Below are positions 1-6,395 of a stretch of DNA of 12,068 nucleotides, one piece after another (within the stretch, counting starts at the first letter, position 1; each line of letters begins with the position of its first letter). Both the position numbers and the translations under genes were made by a program. The stretch lies in contig JALVVQ010000136.1 of NCBI GenBank assembly GCA_027023325.1, forward strand, positions 1-12,068. The letters are read 5' to 3'. Under the pieces are notes generated by a model. The model saw only the letters and a list, made by a program, of their open reading frames with translations, did not search any database and was not told the DNA's origin. The DNA is from Campylobacteraceae bacterium. Lineage in GTDB: Bacteria; Campylobacterota; Campylobacteria; Campylobacterales; Sulfurovaceae.

Positions 1-426
1 AACAGTCCAACAGTAGGCGGTGAATGTGCAGACACAGATCTTGATGGTATCACCAACTACTTTGGCTTGGATGATGACGGTGACGGTATCGCAGACACCA
101 ATGATGCCTTCCCACTCAATGCAGCTGACTGGAGAGACACCGACGGTGATGGTCTGGGTAACAATATTGATCCAGATGACGACAATGACGGTATCACTGA
201 TGCTGCAGAGATCGCAGCCACACCACCTACCAATCTGCTAGATGCCAACTCCCCTACACCAAATGGTGCTGCTGATGATGACCATGATGGACTCACCAAT
301 GCGCAAGAGGCACTAGGAGGCACAAGCCCAACCAACGCAGACCATGATGGTGATGGCCTCAGTGATGGCGCAGAAATCGCTGCTGGCACAGACCCAACAA
401 ACCCTAGTCACCCTACACGACAATGA
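1..426 (+). CDS. Thrombospondin type 3 / calcium-binding repeat protein, N-terminal part missing, ends at a frameshift
   Basis: The frame is open from the first base of the window, so the true start lies upstream. The 141 visible residues are almost entirely acidic calcium-binding repeats of the form DxDxDGxxD, for example DDDGDGIADTNDAFPLNAAD, DTDGDGLGNNIDPDDDNDG and DHDGDGLSDGAEIAAGTDP. These match thrombospondin type 3 (TSP3-like) repeats, in which Asp side chains hold Ca2+ in short loops; such arrays are typical of secreted or surface-anchored stalk and adhesin proteins. No signal peptide or other domain is visible because the N-terminus is outside the window. The frame ends at TGA 424-426 right after GTDPTNPSHPTRQ, where a further repeat would be expected, and the repeats resume at once in the next frame. 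It is therefore probably the first part of one longer gene, broken by mutation or by a sequence error. The specific function is not recognised. Confidence 0.7.
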   Translation, partial: NSPTVGGECADTDLDGITNYFGLDDDGDGIADTNDAFPLNAADWRDTDGDGLGNNIDPDDDNDGITDAAEIAATPPTNLLDANSPTPNGAADDDHDGLTNAQEALGGTSPTNADHDGDGLSDGAEIAAGTDPTNPSHPTRQ

Positions 427-804
427 TGGTGATGGGCTCACACTGGCGCAAGAGGTATATCTAGGAGCTCCTTATAGTGATACGAATGCAAATAGTATTG
501 GCGCTTCTATCACAGACGATCAGCAAGACGCAGACGGAGATGGTATCCCTAATCTCATAGAGTTCCAGATGGGCACTGATCCAATTGTGCCAGATACCGA
601 TGGTGATGGTCTTACCGATGGAGAAGAGAATAGGAACAACAATTCTACTGTAGATGCAGGAGAAACCGACCCAAGAGTTTCTGATACAGATGGTGACAGT
701 ATACCCGACGGCACAGAGGACAGCAATAGTGACGGTGTAGTCAATGCAGGAGAGACTGACCCTCTCAAGGCAGATACGGATGGTGATGGTGTACCTGACG
801 CTTC
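67..804 (+). repeat. Degenerate tandem repeats encoding DxDGDG calcium-binding loops
   Basis: The core gatggtgatgg or a close variant recurs at about 76, 142, 343, 424, 535, 600, 690 and 780, spaced irregularly by roughly 60-120 bases. The reading frame of the core is constant up to about 411 and shifted by one base from about 418 onward. This is protein-level repetition rather than a precise DNA satellite. Such arrays can recombine or mis-assemble, which bears on the interrupted frame. Confidence 0.6.
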
Positions 805-838
805 AGATGGAGCTGCAACCGATCCAGCAGTACAATAG
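416..838 (+). CDS. Continuation of the TSP3 calcium-binding repeat protein in the +1 frame (frameshifted C-terminal part)
   Basis: This frame continues the same repeat pattern as the upstream reading frame, beginning with HDNDGDGLTLAQEV and ending DGVPDASDGAATDPAVQ at TAG 836-838. It contains at least five clear calcium-binding repeats, several carrying the linker (S/A)DTDGD(G/S) that is usual for TSP3-like arrays. The frame is open back to 242 and has an ATG at 344, but 344-415 is the out-of-frame copy of the upstream gene's coding sequence, and no ribosome-binding site is seen before it. The natural beginning is therefore the frame switch near 412-418, where removing one base would join NPSHP to TDNDGDGL. 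After the stop there is no C-terminal anchor or sorting domain in frame, so the end may also be eroded. It is a C-terminal fragment of a probable extracellular protein. Confidence 0.6.
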   Translation, partial: HDNDGDGLTLAQEVYLGAPYSDTNANSIGASITDDQQDADGDGIPNLIEFQMGTDPIVPDTDGDGLTDGEENRNNNSTVDAGETDPRVSDTDGDSIPDGTEDSNSDGVVNAGETDPLKADTDGDGVPDASDGAATDPAVQ

Positions 839-1021
839 ATAAAAGTACGCCTTCTCCAATACAGCAGCCACGATACCGGCTGGTGTATTGACTGTCTCAA
901 ATATCTCTTATCCTCTCAGTATCTACAGCTCCGAATTTGGTTGTTTTTATTTTCTATTCCAATCCTTTTGTATATCCACCTACCAATCAAAAAAACTCAC
1001 AATCGCTCATAGTTTTTGATT

Positions 1022-1049
1022 TTGACAATTGTATCGATTTTATTATAGC
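1022..1049 (+). promoter_or_regulatory. Possible sigma-70 promoter upstream of mutY
   Basis: A perfect TTGACA lies at 1022-1027. It is followed 16 bases later by TATAGC at 1044-1049, a 4/6 match to TATAAT. A better -10 match, TATTAT at 1041-1046, is only 13 bases away and too close. The -35 overlaps an 8-bp palindrome ACAATTGT at 1025-1032 that could serve as a small operator. Transcription from here would give mutY a leader of about 85 nt. Confidence 0.35.
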
Positions 1050-1124
1050 ACCCCGATGGTTTTCCAAAAAGCACGCGTACCACAGATGCAAAATACAGGC
1101 AAGCACACACTTACGGCAGCAATA

Positions 1125-1133
1125 TGCTATAAT
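1125..1133 (+). promoter_or_regulatory. Perfect extended -10 box placed for a leaderless mutY transcript
   Basis: The sequence is TGCTATAAT, matching TGnTATAAT at every position. Six C residues follow and then the mutY ATG at 1140, so the first purine at the expected +1 distance (7 nt past the box) is the A of the start codon. No Shine-Dalgarno sequence is visible upstream of this ATG, which agrees with a leaderless message. There is no good -35 hexamer at 16-18 bp, which an extended -10 does not need. Confidence 0.5.
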
Positions 1134-1139
1134 CCCCCC

Positions 1140-2135
1140 ATGAAAACAGCACAGCTCAGAAAAATCCATAACAAGATACAGGCATGGTATCAGACCCATG
1201 GTAGGCTTGACCTGCCCTGGCGCACCACAGAAGATCCCTATCTTATCTATCTCTCTGAGGTGATGTTGCAGCAGACGCAGGTGCGCACAGTGCTGGATCG
1301 CTATTATTTTCCCTTTTTGAAGCGCTTTCCTACGCTGAGGGTACTTGCAAAGGCGCCACTGGATGATGTGTTGAAACTCTGGGAAGGGCTTGGCTACTAT
1401 AACCGGGTGAAAAACCTACACAAAACGGCACAAATATTATCTCAAGGGCAAGCACAAGGCATTGCCCCTACGCTTCCCTCGACGATAGAGGAGCTTATGG
1501 CGCTACCCGGCATCGGCAAAAATACTGCCCATGCTGTTGCTGCCTTTGCTTTCAGGCAACCTGTCCCTATCATGGAGGCCAACGTCAAGCGTATCCTCTG
1601 TCGTCTGCATCAGCTCAAAAGCCCTACTGATAAAGCACTCTGGGAGATCGCCTATACTATAGTAAATAAAGACAATCCTTTCGACTACAACCAAGCGATG
1701 ATGGATATTGGTGCTACAGTCTGTACCCCCTCCAGTCCCTCCTGCAGCCTCTGTCCACTAGGTGATATCTGCAAAGGACAAGAGACTCCCACTCTTTACC
1801 CTACTAAAAAGAAGAGAAAAGTACCCACCAGAGAACAGTATGTCATGCTCTCACTCCACGATGGCACACTGGCACTCTCGCAGCGTTCTGGAAAGTTTCT
1901 GCATGGACTATGGGGATTTGAGGCTACAGAAGTACCGCTCTGCGCTTCTGAGTATCTTGGAGAGGTTACGCATGCCTATACACATTTTAAACTGCTTTGC
2001 AAGGTCTATCTGCACCATGTGACAGACAAAAAAGAGGGAATGTACTTCACGCCCCATGAGATTGTAAAAACATTAGCAATCTCAAAAGTAGATGAAAAGA
2101 TTTTGAAGCTATATCTAAAGAAAATGCAACCCTAG
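1140..2135 (+). CDS. mutY: A/G-specific adenine DNA glycosylase MutY
   Basis: MutY removes adenine mispaired with 8-oxoguanine or G, preventing G:C to T:A mutations. The 331-residue product has the whole family layout. The catalytic Glu40 lies in SEVMLQQTQV, a helix-hairpin-helix follows at about 119-132 (ALPGIGKNTAHAV), and the [4Fe-4S] ligands Cys195, 202, 205 and 211 have the usual C-X6-C-X2-C-X5-C spacing. A C-terminal NUDIX-like domain (about 225-331) recognises 8-oxoG, with YTH in place of the FSH loop. The frame is open upstream to 1029, but the homologous part begins at Met38 of that longer frame (base 1140), so 1140 is chosen. Oddity: the position of the catalytic Asp of the GPD region (E. 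coli Asp138 in LDGNVKR) is Glu146 here (IMEANVKR, codon gag at 1575-1577). The gene is separate from the leftward division genes and converges with ftsZ, 30 bases apart. Confidence 0.95.
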   Translation: MKTAQLRKIHNKIQAWYQTHGRLDLPWRTTEDPYLIYLSEVMLQQTQVRTVLDRYYFPFLKRFPTLRVLAKAPLDDVLKLWEGLGYYNRVKNLHKTAQILSQGQAQGIAPTLPSTIEELMALPGIGKNTAHAVAAFAFRQPVPIMEANVKRILCRLHQLKSPTDKALWEIAYTIVNKDNPFDYNQAMMDIGATVCTPSSPSCSLCPLGDICKGQETPTLYPTKKKRKVPTREQYVMLSLHDGTLALSQRSGKFLHGLWGFEATEVPLCASEYLGEVTHAYTHFKLLCKVYLHHVTDKKEGMYFTPHEIVKTLAISKVDEKILKLYLKKMQP

Positions 2136-2165
2136 GAAGGAGGAGAAAGGATTGCTTACAAGCAT

Positions 2166-3374
2166 TTAGTCCATCTGCTTGCGTAGGAAAGTAGGAACTT
2201 CCAAGATATCTTCATTCTCTCCATCGTATCCGCCTACTACTCTTCGCATTTGCATTGCGGCAGGCTTAGATGAGGCCGCAGTCGTATTGGCTCGCATGCC
2301 AGAAAGAAGCGTAGTTGCTTCTTTGGCTTTTTCTGCCTGCTCTACAGCAACATTCTGATTGTCGTCAAATCCAGTAGCAACAATTGTGATCTTAACTTCA
2401 TCCATGGACATATTACTGTTGGTAGTGGTACCAAAGATGACATTGGCATCTTCATGAGCATGATCCTCAATCGTCTCCATTGCTTCAGAGATTTGAAGAA
2501 TAGGATAGTCAGGATGGATATGAAAGTGTACCAACACACCCATCGCACCATTGATAGAGATGTTGTCAAGTAGTGGAGAGTCTATCGCTGCTTTGGCTGC
2601 ATCATAGGCTGCATTTGCACCCTCGCTTTTCCCTGAACCCATCAGTGCCAGACCTCTGTGACTCATGACAGTTTTCACATCTGCGAAATCAAGGTTGATA
2701 TCATTGGGACCATGAGAGAGAATGACATTGGAGATACCAGCAACTGCTTGCGAAAGCACATCATCAACCAGACGAAAGCTCTCCTTGATACCAAGGTTTT
2801 TCTCTACAATAGAGAGAAGCTTTTCATTGGGGATGATGACGATAGAATCACTCTCTCTCTTGAGCTCTTCTAGCCCTTCCTTGGAAAGCTTGGTTCTTTT
2901 GCGACCTTCGAATTTAAAAGGGCTGGTTACCACCGAAACAGTAAGTGCGCCTATCTCTTTGGCAGCCTGAGCTACAATAGGAGCAGCACCAGTACCTGTT
3001 CCGCCGCCCATACCCGCAGAGATAAAGACAATATCGGCACCGGCCAAGGTTTCTTTGATATCATCAAAGCTTTCCAGAGCAGCTTCTCTACCTTTTTCTG
3101 GCACCATGCCTGCGCCCAGCCCCCTCGTAGCATTCAAACCAAGCTGAAGCTTGGTAGGTGCAAAAGAAGAATCCAGAGCTTGAGCATCTGTATTCGCAAC
3201 AATAAGGTCAATGCCACTCACCCCTTCATTGATCATATGGTTGATCATATTTCCACCGCCACCACCGATACCGATCGCTTTAATCCTAGCACCTGCAGCA
3301 GTTACAGCCGATTCTATTACAATCTCACTGTCCATGATCTCCACCTCTACATCAAAATTATCTAATTCATTCAT
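2166..3374 (-). CDS. ftsZ: Cell division protein FtsZ
   Basis: Tubulin-like GTPase that polymerises into the Z-ring at midcell and organises septum synthesis. The 402-residue protein has the glycine-rich nucleotide loop IGIGGGGGN (34-42), the tubulin signature GGGTGTG (123-129) and the catalytic T7 loop NLDFAD (227-232), whose acidic residues complete the GTPase site across the subunit interface. A short acidic linker leads to the C-terminal peptide DILEVPTFLRKQ, which normally binds FtsA and other partners. An acidic extension of about 30 residues precedes the core, roughly 20 more than in E. coli FtsZ. The ATG at 3374 is preceded by AAAAGGGGG in the leader. It is the last gene of the leftward set, 12 bases after the ftsA stop, and its ribosome-binding site abuts that stop. 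It faces mutY tail-to-tail with no clear terminator between them. Confidence 0.98.
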   Translation of the reverse strand: MNELDNFDVEVEIMDSEIVIESAVTAAGARIKAIGIGGGGGNMINHMINEGVSGIDLIVANTDAQALDSSFAPTKLQLGLNATRGLGAGMVPEKGREAALESFDDIKETLAGADIVFISAGMGGGTGTGAAPIVAQAAKEIGALTVSVVTSPFKFEGRKRTKLSKEGLEELKRESDSIVIIPNEKLLSIVEKNLGIKESFRLVDDVLSQAVAGISNVILSHGPNDINLDFADVKTVMSHRGLALMGSGKSEGANAAYDAAKAAIDSPLLDNISINGAMGVLVHFHIHPDYPILQISEAMETIEDHAHEDANVIFGTTTNSNMSMDEVKITIVATGFDDNQNVAVEQAEKAKEATTLLSGMRANTTAASSKPAAMQMRRVVGGYDGENEDILEVPTFLRKQMD

Positions 3375-3386
3375 CTTGTCCCCCTT

Positions 3387-4793
3387 TTAAAATAACTGTT
3401 TTGCCCAGTTTGTGATTTTATGCATAACGCTTCCCTCTTTTTTTTCCGGTCTCGGCAGATCATCGAATGAGAATGTATCATTGCTCTCGTCTGAATTGAG
3501 ATCTTTTAGTACCTTATTGCCGACCTGCTTAGCTTTTTTCTCCCTTTTCGTATTTCGCTTTTCTGTTGACTCCTCTTCAAGTCTGATATCCCCAAGTCCA
3601 ATCTCAGGTGTATCGCTTTTGGAATGCAACATATTTTTCTCATTGTCTATCTCATACTCTGTATGTCCACCTGTACGGTATAACAAAAGCCCTATCACGG
3701 TAGAGAAAGTGGGATCTTTTAGCTCATCGATTAATCCTCCGACCACCTTTGGATATCCGATTCTAATAGGAGTATTTCTAAAAATTGCTTGAGCCAACTC
3801 TCTTATGCCCTTTAGTTTACTCATGCCACCTGTCAATACGACGCCTGCACCAATCTGCTCGCCCAATGCGCTTTTTTCAATAGAGTTGGCAAGGATAGAG
3901 AGGGACTCTTCAGTGCGTGCCATAATGACATTGTGCACCATCTCCAGAGAGATACTGTTTCGACTTTCTTCGTCACCGATGACTGGTAATTCTATAATCT
4001 CATAAGAACCATTCACGAGGTTCCCATGACGTATCTTTACATTTTCAGCAATCTGCAGGGGTGTGTGAAGTGCCATTGAAAGATCATTCGTAATATGATT
4101 AGAGCCAACACCAAGAAAAGTATTGTAGCGAATCGAATTACCAATATGAATAATAAGATTACTGGTCTGCCCTCCCATATCTATCAACGCAACCCCAAGT
4201 TCCTTTTCGTCATCTTGTAGTACTGCGATAGAAGAAGCATAGCTGTTCAGTACGACCCCTTCTATTTCAAGCCCCGCTGATCTGACAGTTTTCTTTAGAT
4301 TACTCAAACTCGTCTTCTGCGTAAGTATAATATTGGCATCTACTTCCAAGCGACTGGCATTCATGCCATAAGGGTCTTCTATAAAATCCTGCTCATCTAC
4401 TCTAAAATTATAAGGAAGTACATGTACAACTTCATATTCATTGGGGATATTGGCATTATAAAGGGCTGTCTCCATCAGTCGATTGATCTCTTTGGTAGAG
4501 ATGTCTTTTTGGGGGATATTCACCACGCCTGTAGAACTCATACTTTTGGCGTAGGCATTGGAGATGGAGACAGTGGCCGTAGAGATATTGTTTCCTGCGA
4601 TTCTTCTGGCATCATTGAGCGCCTTACGAATCGACTTTGAGGCAAGTTCTATATTGGTAATGATACCTTTTTTAACCCCTTGGGATTTGGCGATACCATG
4701 ACCGATGATTTGAATGTCGTCACCAGATACTTCAGCTATGACTGCGCAGATCTTTGTGGAACCAATATCAATAGCTAAAACTGGTTTACTCAA
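3387..4793 (-). CDS. ftsA: Cell division protein FtsA (TTG start)
   Basis: Actin-like ATPase that tethers FtsZ filaments to the inner membrane and signals to late division proteins. Visible motifs are phosphate-1 AIDIGSTK (about 7-14), the 1C subdomain (about 75-160), phosphate-2 ALIDMGGQTSNL and the adenosine motif GAGVVLTGGMSKLKG. The C-terminus ends in an amphipathic helix (about 456-468, HKITNWAKQLF) that inserts in the membrane. It is 468 residues against about 420 in E. coli; the extra length is a charged, low-complexity linker at 377-455 rich in Lys, Glu and Asp. The start codon is TTG: no ATG lies nearby, AAGGA sits 7 bases upstream, and the N-terminus SKPVLAIDIGS is where the family begins. 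The ppiD-like stop (TGA 4797-4795) ends one base before it, so translation is probably coupled. ftsZ follows after 12 bases. Confidence 0.97.
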   Translation of the reverse strand: MSKPVLAIDIGSTKICAVIAEVSGDDIQIIGHGIAKSQGVKKGIITNIELASKSIRKALNDARRIAGNNISTATVSISNAYAKSMSSTGVVNIPQKDISTKEINRLMETALYNANIPNEYEVVHVLPYNFRVDEQDFIEDPYGMNASRLEVDANIILTQKTSLSNLKKTVRSAGLEIEGVVLNSYASSIAVLQDDEKELGVALIDMGGQTSNLIIHIGNSIRYNTFLGVGSNHITNDLSMALHTPLQIAENVKIRHGNLVNGSYEIIELPVIGDEESRNSISLEMVHNVIMARTEESLSILANSIEKSALGEQIGAGVVLTGGMSKLKGIRELAQAIFRNTPIRIGYPKVVGGLIDELKDPTFSTVIGLLLYRTGGHTEYEIDNEKNMLHSKSDTPEIGLGDIRLEEESTEKRNTKREKKAKQVGNKVLKDLNSDESNDTFSFDDLPRPEKKEGSVMHKITNWAKQLF

Positions 4794-4794
4794 A

Positions 4795-6264
4795 TCAAAT
4801 TCCTTTTACAAACTTTTGTGCTGGATACTGTTTGTTGAGTGTTTTAAAAAGATTGGACTCAAAGACACTTTTCTTAATCTGGTTGACATTACCTTCAACT
4901 ACTTTCGAGAGGTTGTTGTCAACTTTGTCCATCTTTTGTTCTAGCACTTTATACACAACTACATTATCCGACACTGTAATCATACCTTTTTTAGCTGAAG
5001 ATGTAAAGAGTTTTTGTAAAAACTGTAAAGTTTCCTGTTGACCAAGTGGTGTCATGTTGTCAAATTTACTCATTGTGACCCAATCGGTTGTCTTCAGGGT
5101 CTCCTTGTCAATATTTTTCAATGTCTCTTGTGATCTTTTTTCCAGCATCTCATTTTTCTTTTCAGCTGTCAAGCGTTTCTCAACCTCTACCCTAGCCTGC
5201 TCGAAGCTTTTCTCTTTGGGCGCAATAATCTTGAGCAGCTTTATCGTAGCATACCTAGTACTGACCACTTTAGGCTTGATGATACTACCTTCTGTCGCCT
5301 TTGCGATCTCCTTCCACAATGCCGCACTGAGTTCTGGACTATTCTCTGGGAGTGTTTTTGTCTCTGTTGCCTTCAGCTCGCCTTTTTTGTAGGATACATA
5401 GGTTTTAAGCGCCTCTTTTTTGGTCTTTTTGAGCTTGTAGTCTTTTGTCACTATATCCTTGGCCTGTTCAAAGCTGAACTGTTTTCCGTCTGCACCTACA
5501 TAGTTATAACTATTTTTATCATAGAACTCATGTAATGCTTTTTCATCTATCTCCACCGCGCTACTGTCAGTCCACACTATCTCCATCTCATAGGTACGCG
5601 GCGTCATATAGTCACCTTTGCTCTGTTCCCAGAAACTCTTGAGCTCTGTATCATCCAGCTTCACTTCCATATCGGTAAGGCGAAGTACTTTATAGGCCAC
5701 CTTATCTACTATACTAAGTGCAGATGCCAGAATATCTGTTTCAAAGGGCATCGCCTTACTCTCCAACAGAGAAACAAGTTTTTGTACCGTCAATTCATCA
5801 TTCAGCACAGACTCAAATGTTTTTGCTTTGAGTCTTCTTCCTTTGAGATACGTCTCATAGATCGCTTTATTGAACCTTCCCTCTTTTTGGAAACCCTTAA
5901 TGGAGGTTACATAGTTTCGAAGCTCTTCGTCTGAAACCACAATACCATAAGATTTGGCAAGATTCAATAGTTGCGCTTGCGAAACAAGGGAATTAAAAGC
6001 TTGCCTGAGAAGTCCCATCTCTTTAGCTTTGGCCTCATCAAACTTCCCTTTGTATATATCATTGTATTTACTATATAGGTTTTGATAGGTCATATCAAAT
6101 TTTTCCTGTGTAATCTCAATATCCCCTACTTTACCAATCGCGCTGGCCTTGGAACCATACTGGTAGCTACCCCAGCCCACAAATCCTGCACCTATAAACG
6201 CGATTGTGGCCACCCAAATGGTAACGATTAGATATTTGTTGTGCTTCTGCATCCATGAAATCAT
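4795..6264 (-). CDS. ppiD: Membrane-anchored SurA/PpiD-like periplasmic chaperone (peptidyl-prolyl isomerase family)
   Basis: The 489-residue protein has a short basic cytoplasmic start (MISWMQKHNK), one transmembrane helix at about 11-32 and a long lysine-rich periplasmic part. Residues about 38-200 resemble the SurA/PpiD N-terminal chaperone domain (IGKVGDIEITQEKFDMTY onward). Part of a parvulin-like domain can be traced around 340-370 (EGSIIKPKVVSTRYATIKLL), but the usual catalytic signature of active parvulins (GGDLGW type) is absent, so prolyl isomerase activity is doubtful. PpiD proteins sit beside the Sec translocon and help exported proteins fold. In Campylobacter jejuni a homologous gene (Cj0694, from memory) also lies directly before ftsA and ftsZ. 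The ATG at 6264 has only a weak purine-rich site before it; Met5 is an alternative start. ftsA begins one base after the stop. Confidence 0.8.
   Translation of the reverse strand: MISWMQKHNKYLIVTIWVATIAFIGAGFVGWGSYQYGSKASAIGKVGDIEITQEKFDMTYQNLYSKYNDIYKGKFDEAKAKEMGLLRQAFNSLVSQAQLLNLAKSYGIVVSDEELRNYVTSIKGFQKEGRFNKAIYETYLKGRRLKAKTFESVLNDELTVQKLVSLLESKAMPFETDILASALSIVDKVAYKVLRLTDMEVKLDDTELKSFWEQSKGDYMTPRTYEMEIVWTDSSAVEIDEKALHEFYDKNSYNYVGADGKQFSFEQAKDIVTKDYKLKKTKKEALKTYVSYKKGELKATETKTLPENSPELSAALWKEIAKATEGSIIKPKVVSTRYATIKLLKIIAPKEKSFEQARVEVEKRLTAEKKNEMLEKRSQETLKNIDKETLKTTDWVTMSKFDNMTPLGQQETLQFLQKLFTSSAKKGMITVSDNVVVYKVLEQKMDKVDNNLSKVVEGNVNQIKKSVFESNLFKTLNKQYPAQKFVKGI
4801..4807 (-). promoter_or_regulatory. 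Ribosome-binding site that sets the TTG start of ftsA
   Basis: On the minus strand AAAAGGA lies inside the last codons of the ppiD-like gene, leaving 7 bases to the TTG at 4793. The order TGA-T-TTG suggests ribosomes finishing the upstream gene restart here. Confidence 0.6.
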
Positions 6265-6296
6265 CTCTTCTCTGCCTTCAGTTTAATTTTGTGCAT

Positions 6297-6307
6297 ATTC
6301 TATTCTA
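6297..6307 (-). promoter_or_regulatory. Possible -10 region for ppiD-ftsA-ftsZ
   Basis: The minus strand reads TAGAATAGAAT, two overlapping 5/6 matches to TATAAT, 33-43 bases before the ppiD start. No convincing -35 hexamer is found 16-18 bp upstream. It is a plausible internal promoter for the division genes but weakly supported. Confidence 0.3.
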
Positions 6308-6330
6308 GTTGTGGTTAAAACTGGGTTATC

Positions 6331-6393
6331 AGGAAGGGTGATTGGAAAAAAGGTGGGGAAGAGGAAGAAAGGGGAGGAAAGAGAAGGAGATAA
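6331..6393 (-). promoter_or_regulatory. Candidate Rho-utilisation (rut) site: G-free, C-rich RNA leader before ppiD
   Basis: The plus strand has no C over these 63 bases, so the leftward RNA has no G, and 29 of 63 RNA bases are C. Within it, 6355-6390 is an uninterrupted 36-base purine run on the plus strand (pyrimidine in the RNA). It begins a few bases after the Sel1-gene stop codon and ends about 65 bases before the ppiD start. C-rich, G-poor, unstructured RNA just past a stop codon is the typical setting for Rho loading. The function is inferred from composition only. Confidence 0.4.
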
Positions 6394-6395
6394 CG

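Larger units (their letters stand above)
839..1139 (+). other. Intergenic region between the repeat protein and mutY
   Basis: About 300 bases without a supported gene. It holds two promoter-like signals described separately, an AT-rich inverted repeat (991-997 with 1011-1017, 13-base loop) and a weak 5-bp stem at 865-869 / 878-882. No GC-rich hairpin followed by a T-run is present, so I see no convincing intrinsic terminator for the repeat gene. Frame 3 from 843 stays open for about 58 codons and reads NTAATIPAGVLTVS early on, which could be a relic of the upstream gene's tail. It has no start or ribosome-binding site. Confidence 0.5.

Noticed and set aside
57..389. A 110-codon frame on the minus strand in the repeat gene
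   Set aside because: Ser/Pro-rich antisense of the Asp/Gly repeats; no start signals.
987..1019. Inverted repeat TCAA(AA)AAACT / AGTTTTTGA as a terminator
   Set aside because: A/T-only core stem with a 2-base bulge and 13-base loop, without a proper following T-run; too weak to call.
843..1019. Short frame reading NTAATIPAGVLTVS after the repeat gene
   Set aside because: No start codon or ribosome-binding site and the remainder looks non-coding; at most a relic of the upstream gene.
1029..1139. Longer mutY N-terminus starting at TTG 1029
   Set aside because: The extra 37 residues have no family similarity or ribosome-binding site and cover the promoter-like region; the family begins near base 1140.
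1800..1826. MutY residues 222-228 (TKKKRKV) resemble the SV40 nuclear localisation signal
   Set aside because: A basic linker between the iron-sulphur and NUDIX-like domains in a bacterial protein; chance similarity.
2152..2166. TGCT-TACA-AGCA hairpin between mutY and ftsZ
   Set aside because: Only four base pairs and no T-run of useful length; not a terminator.
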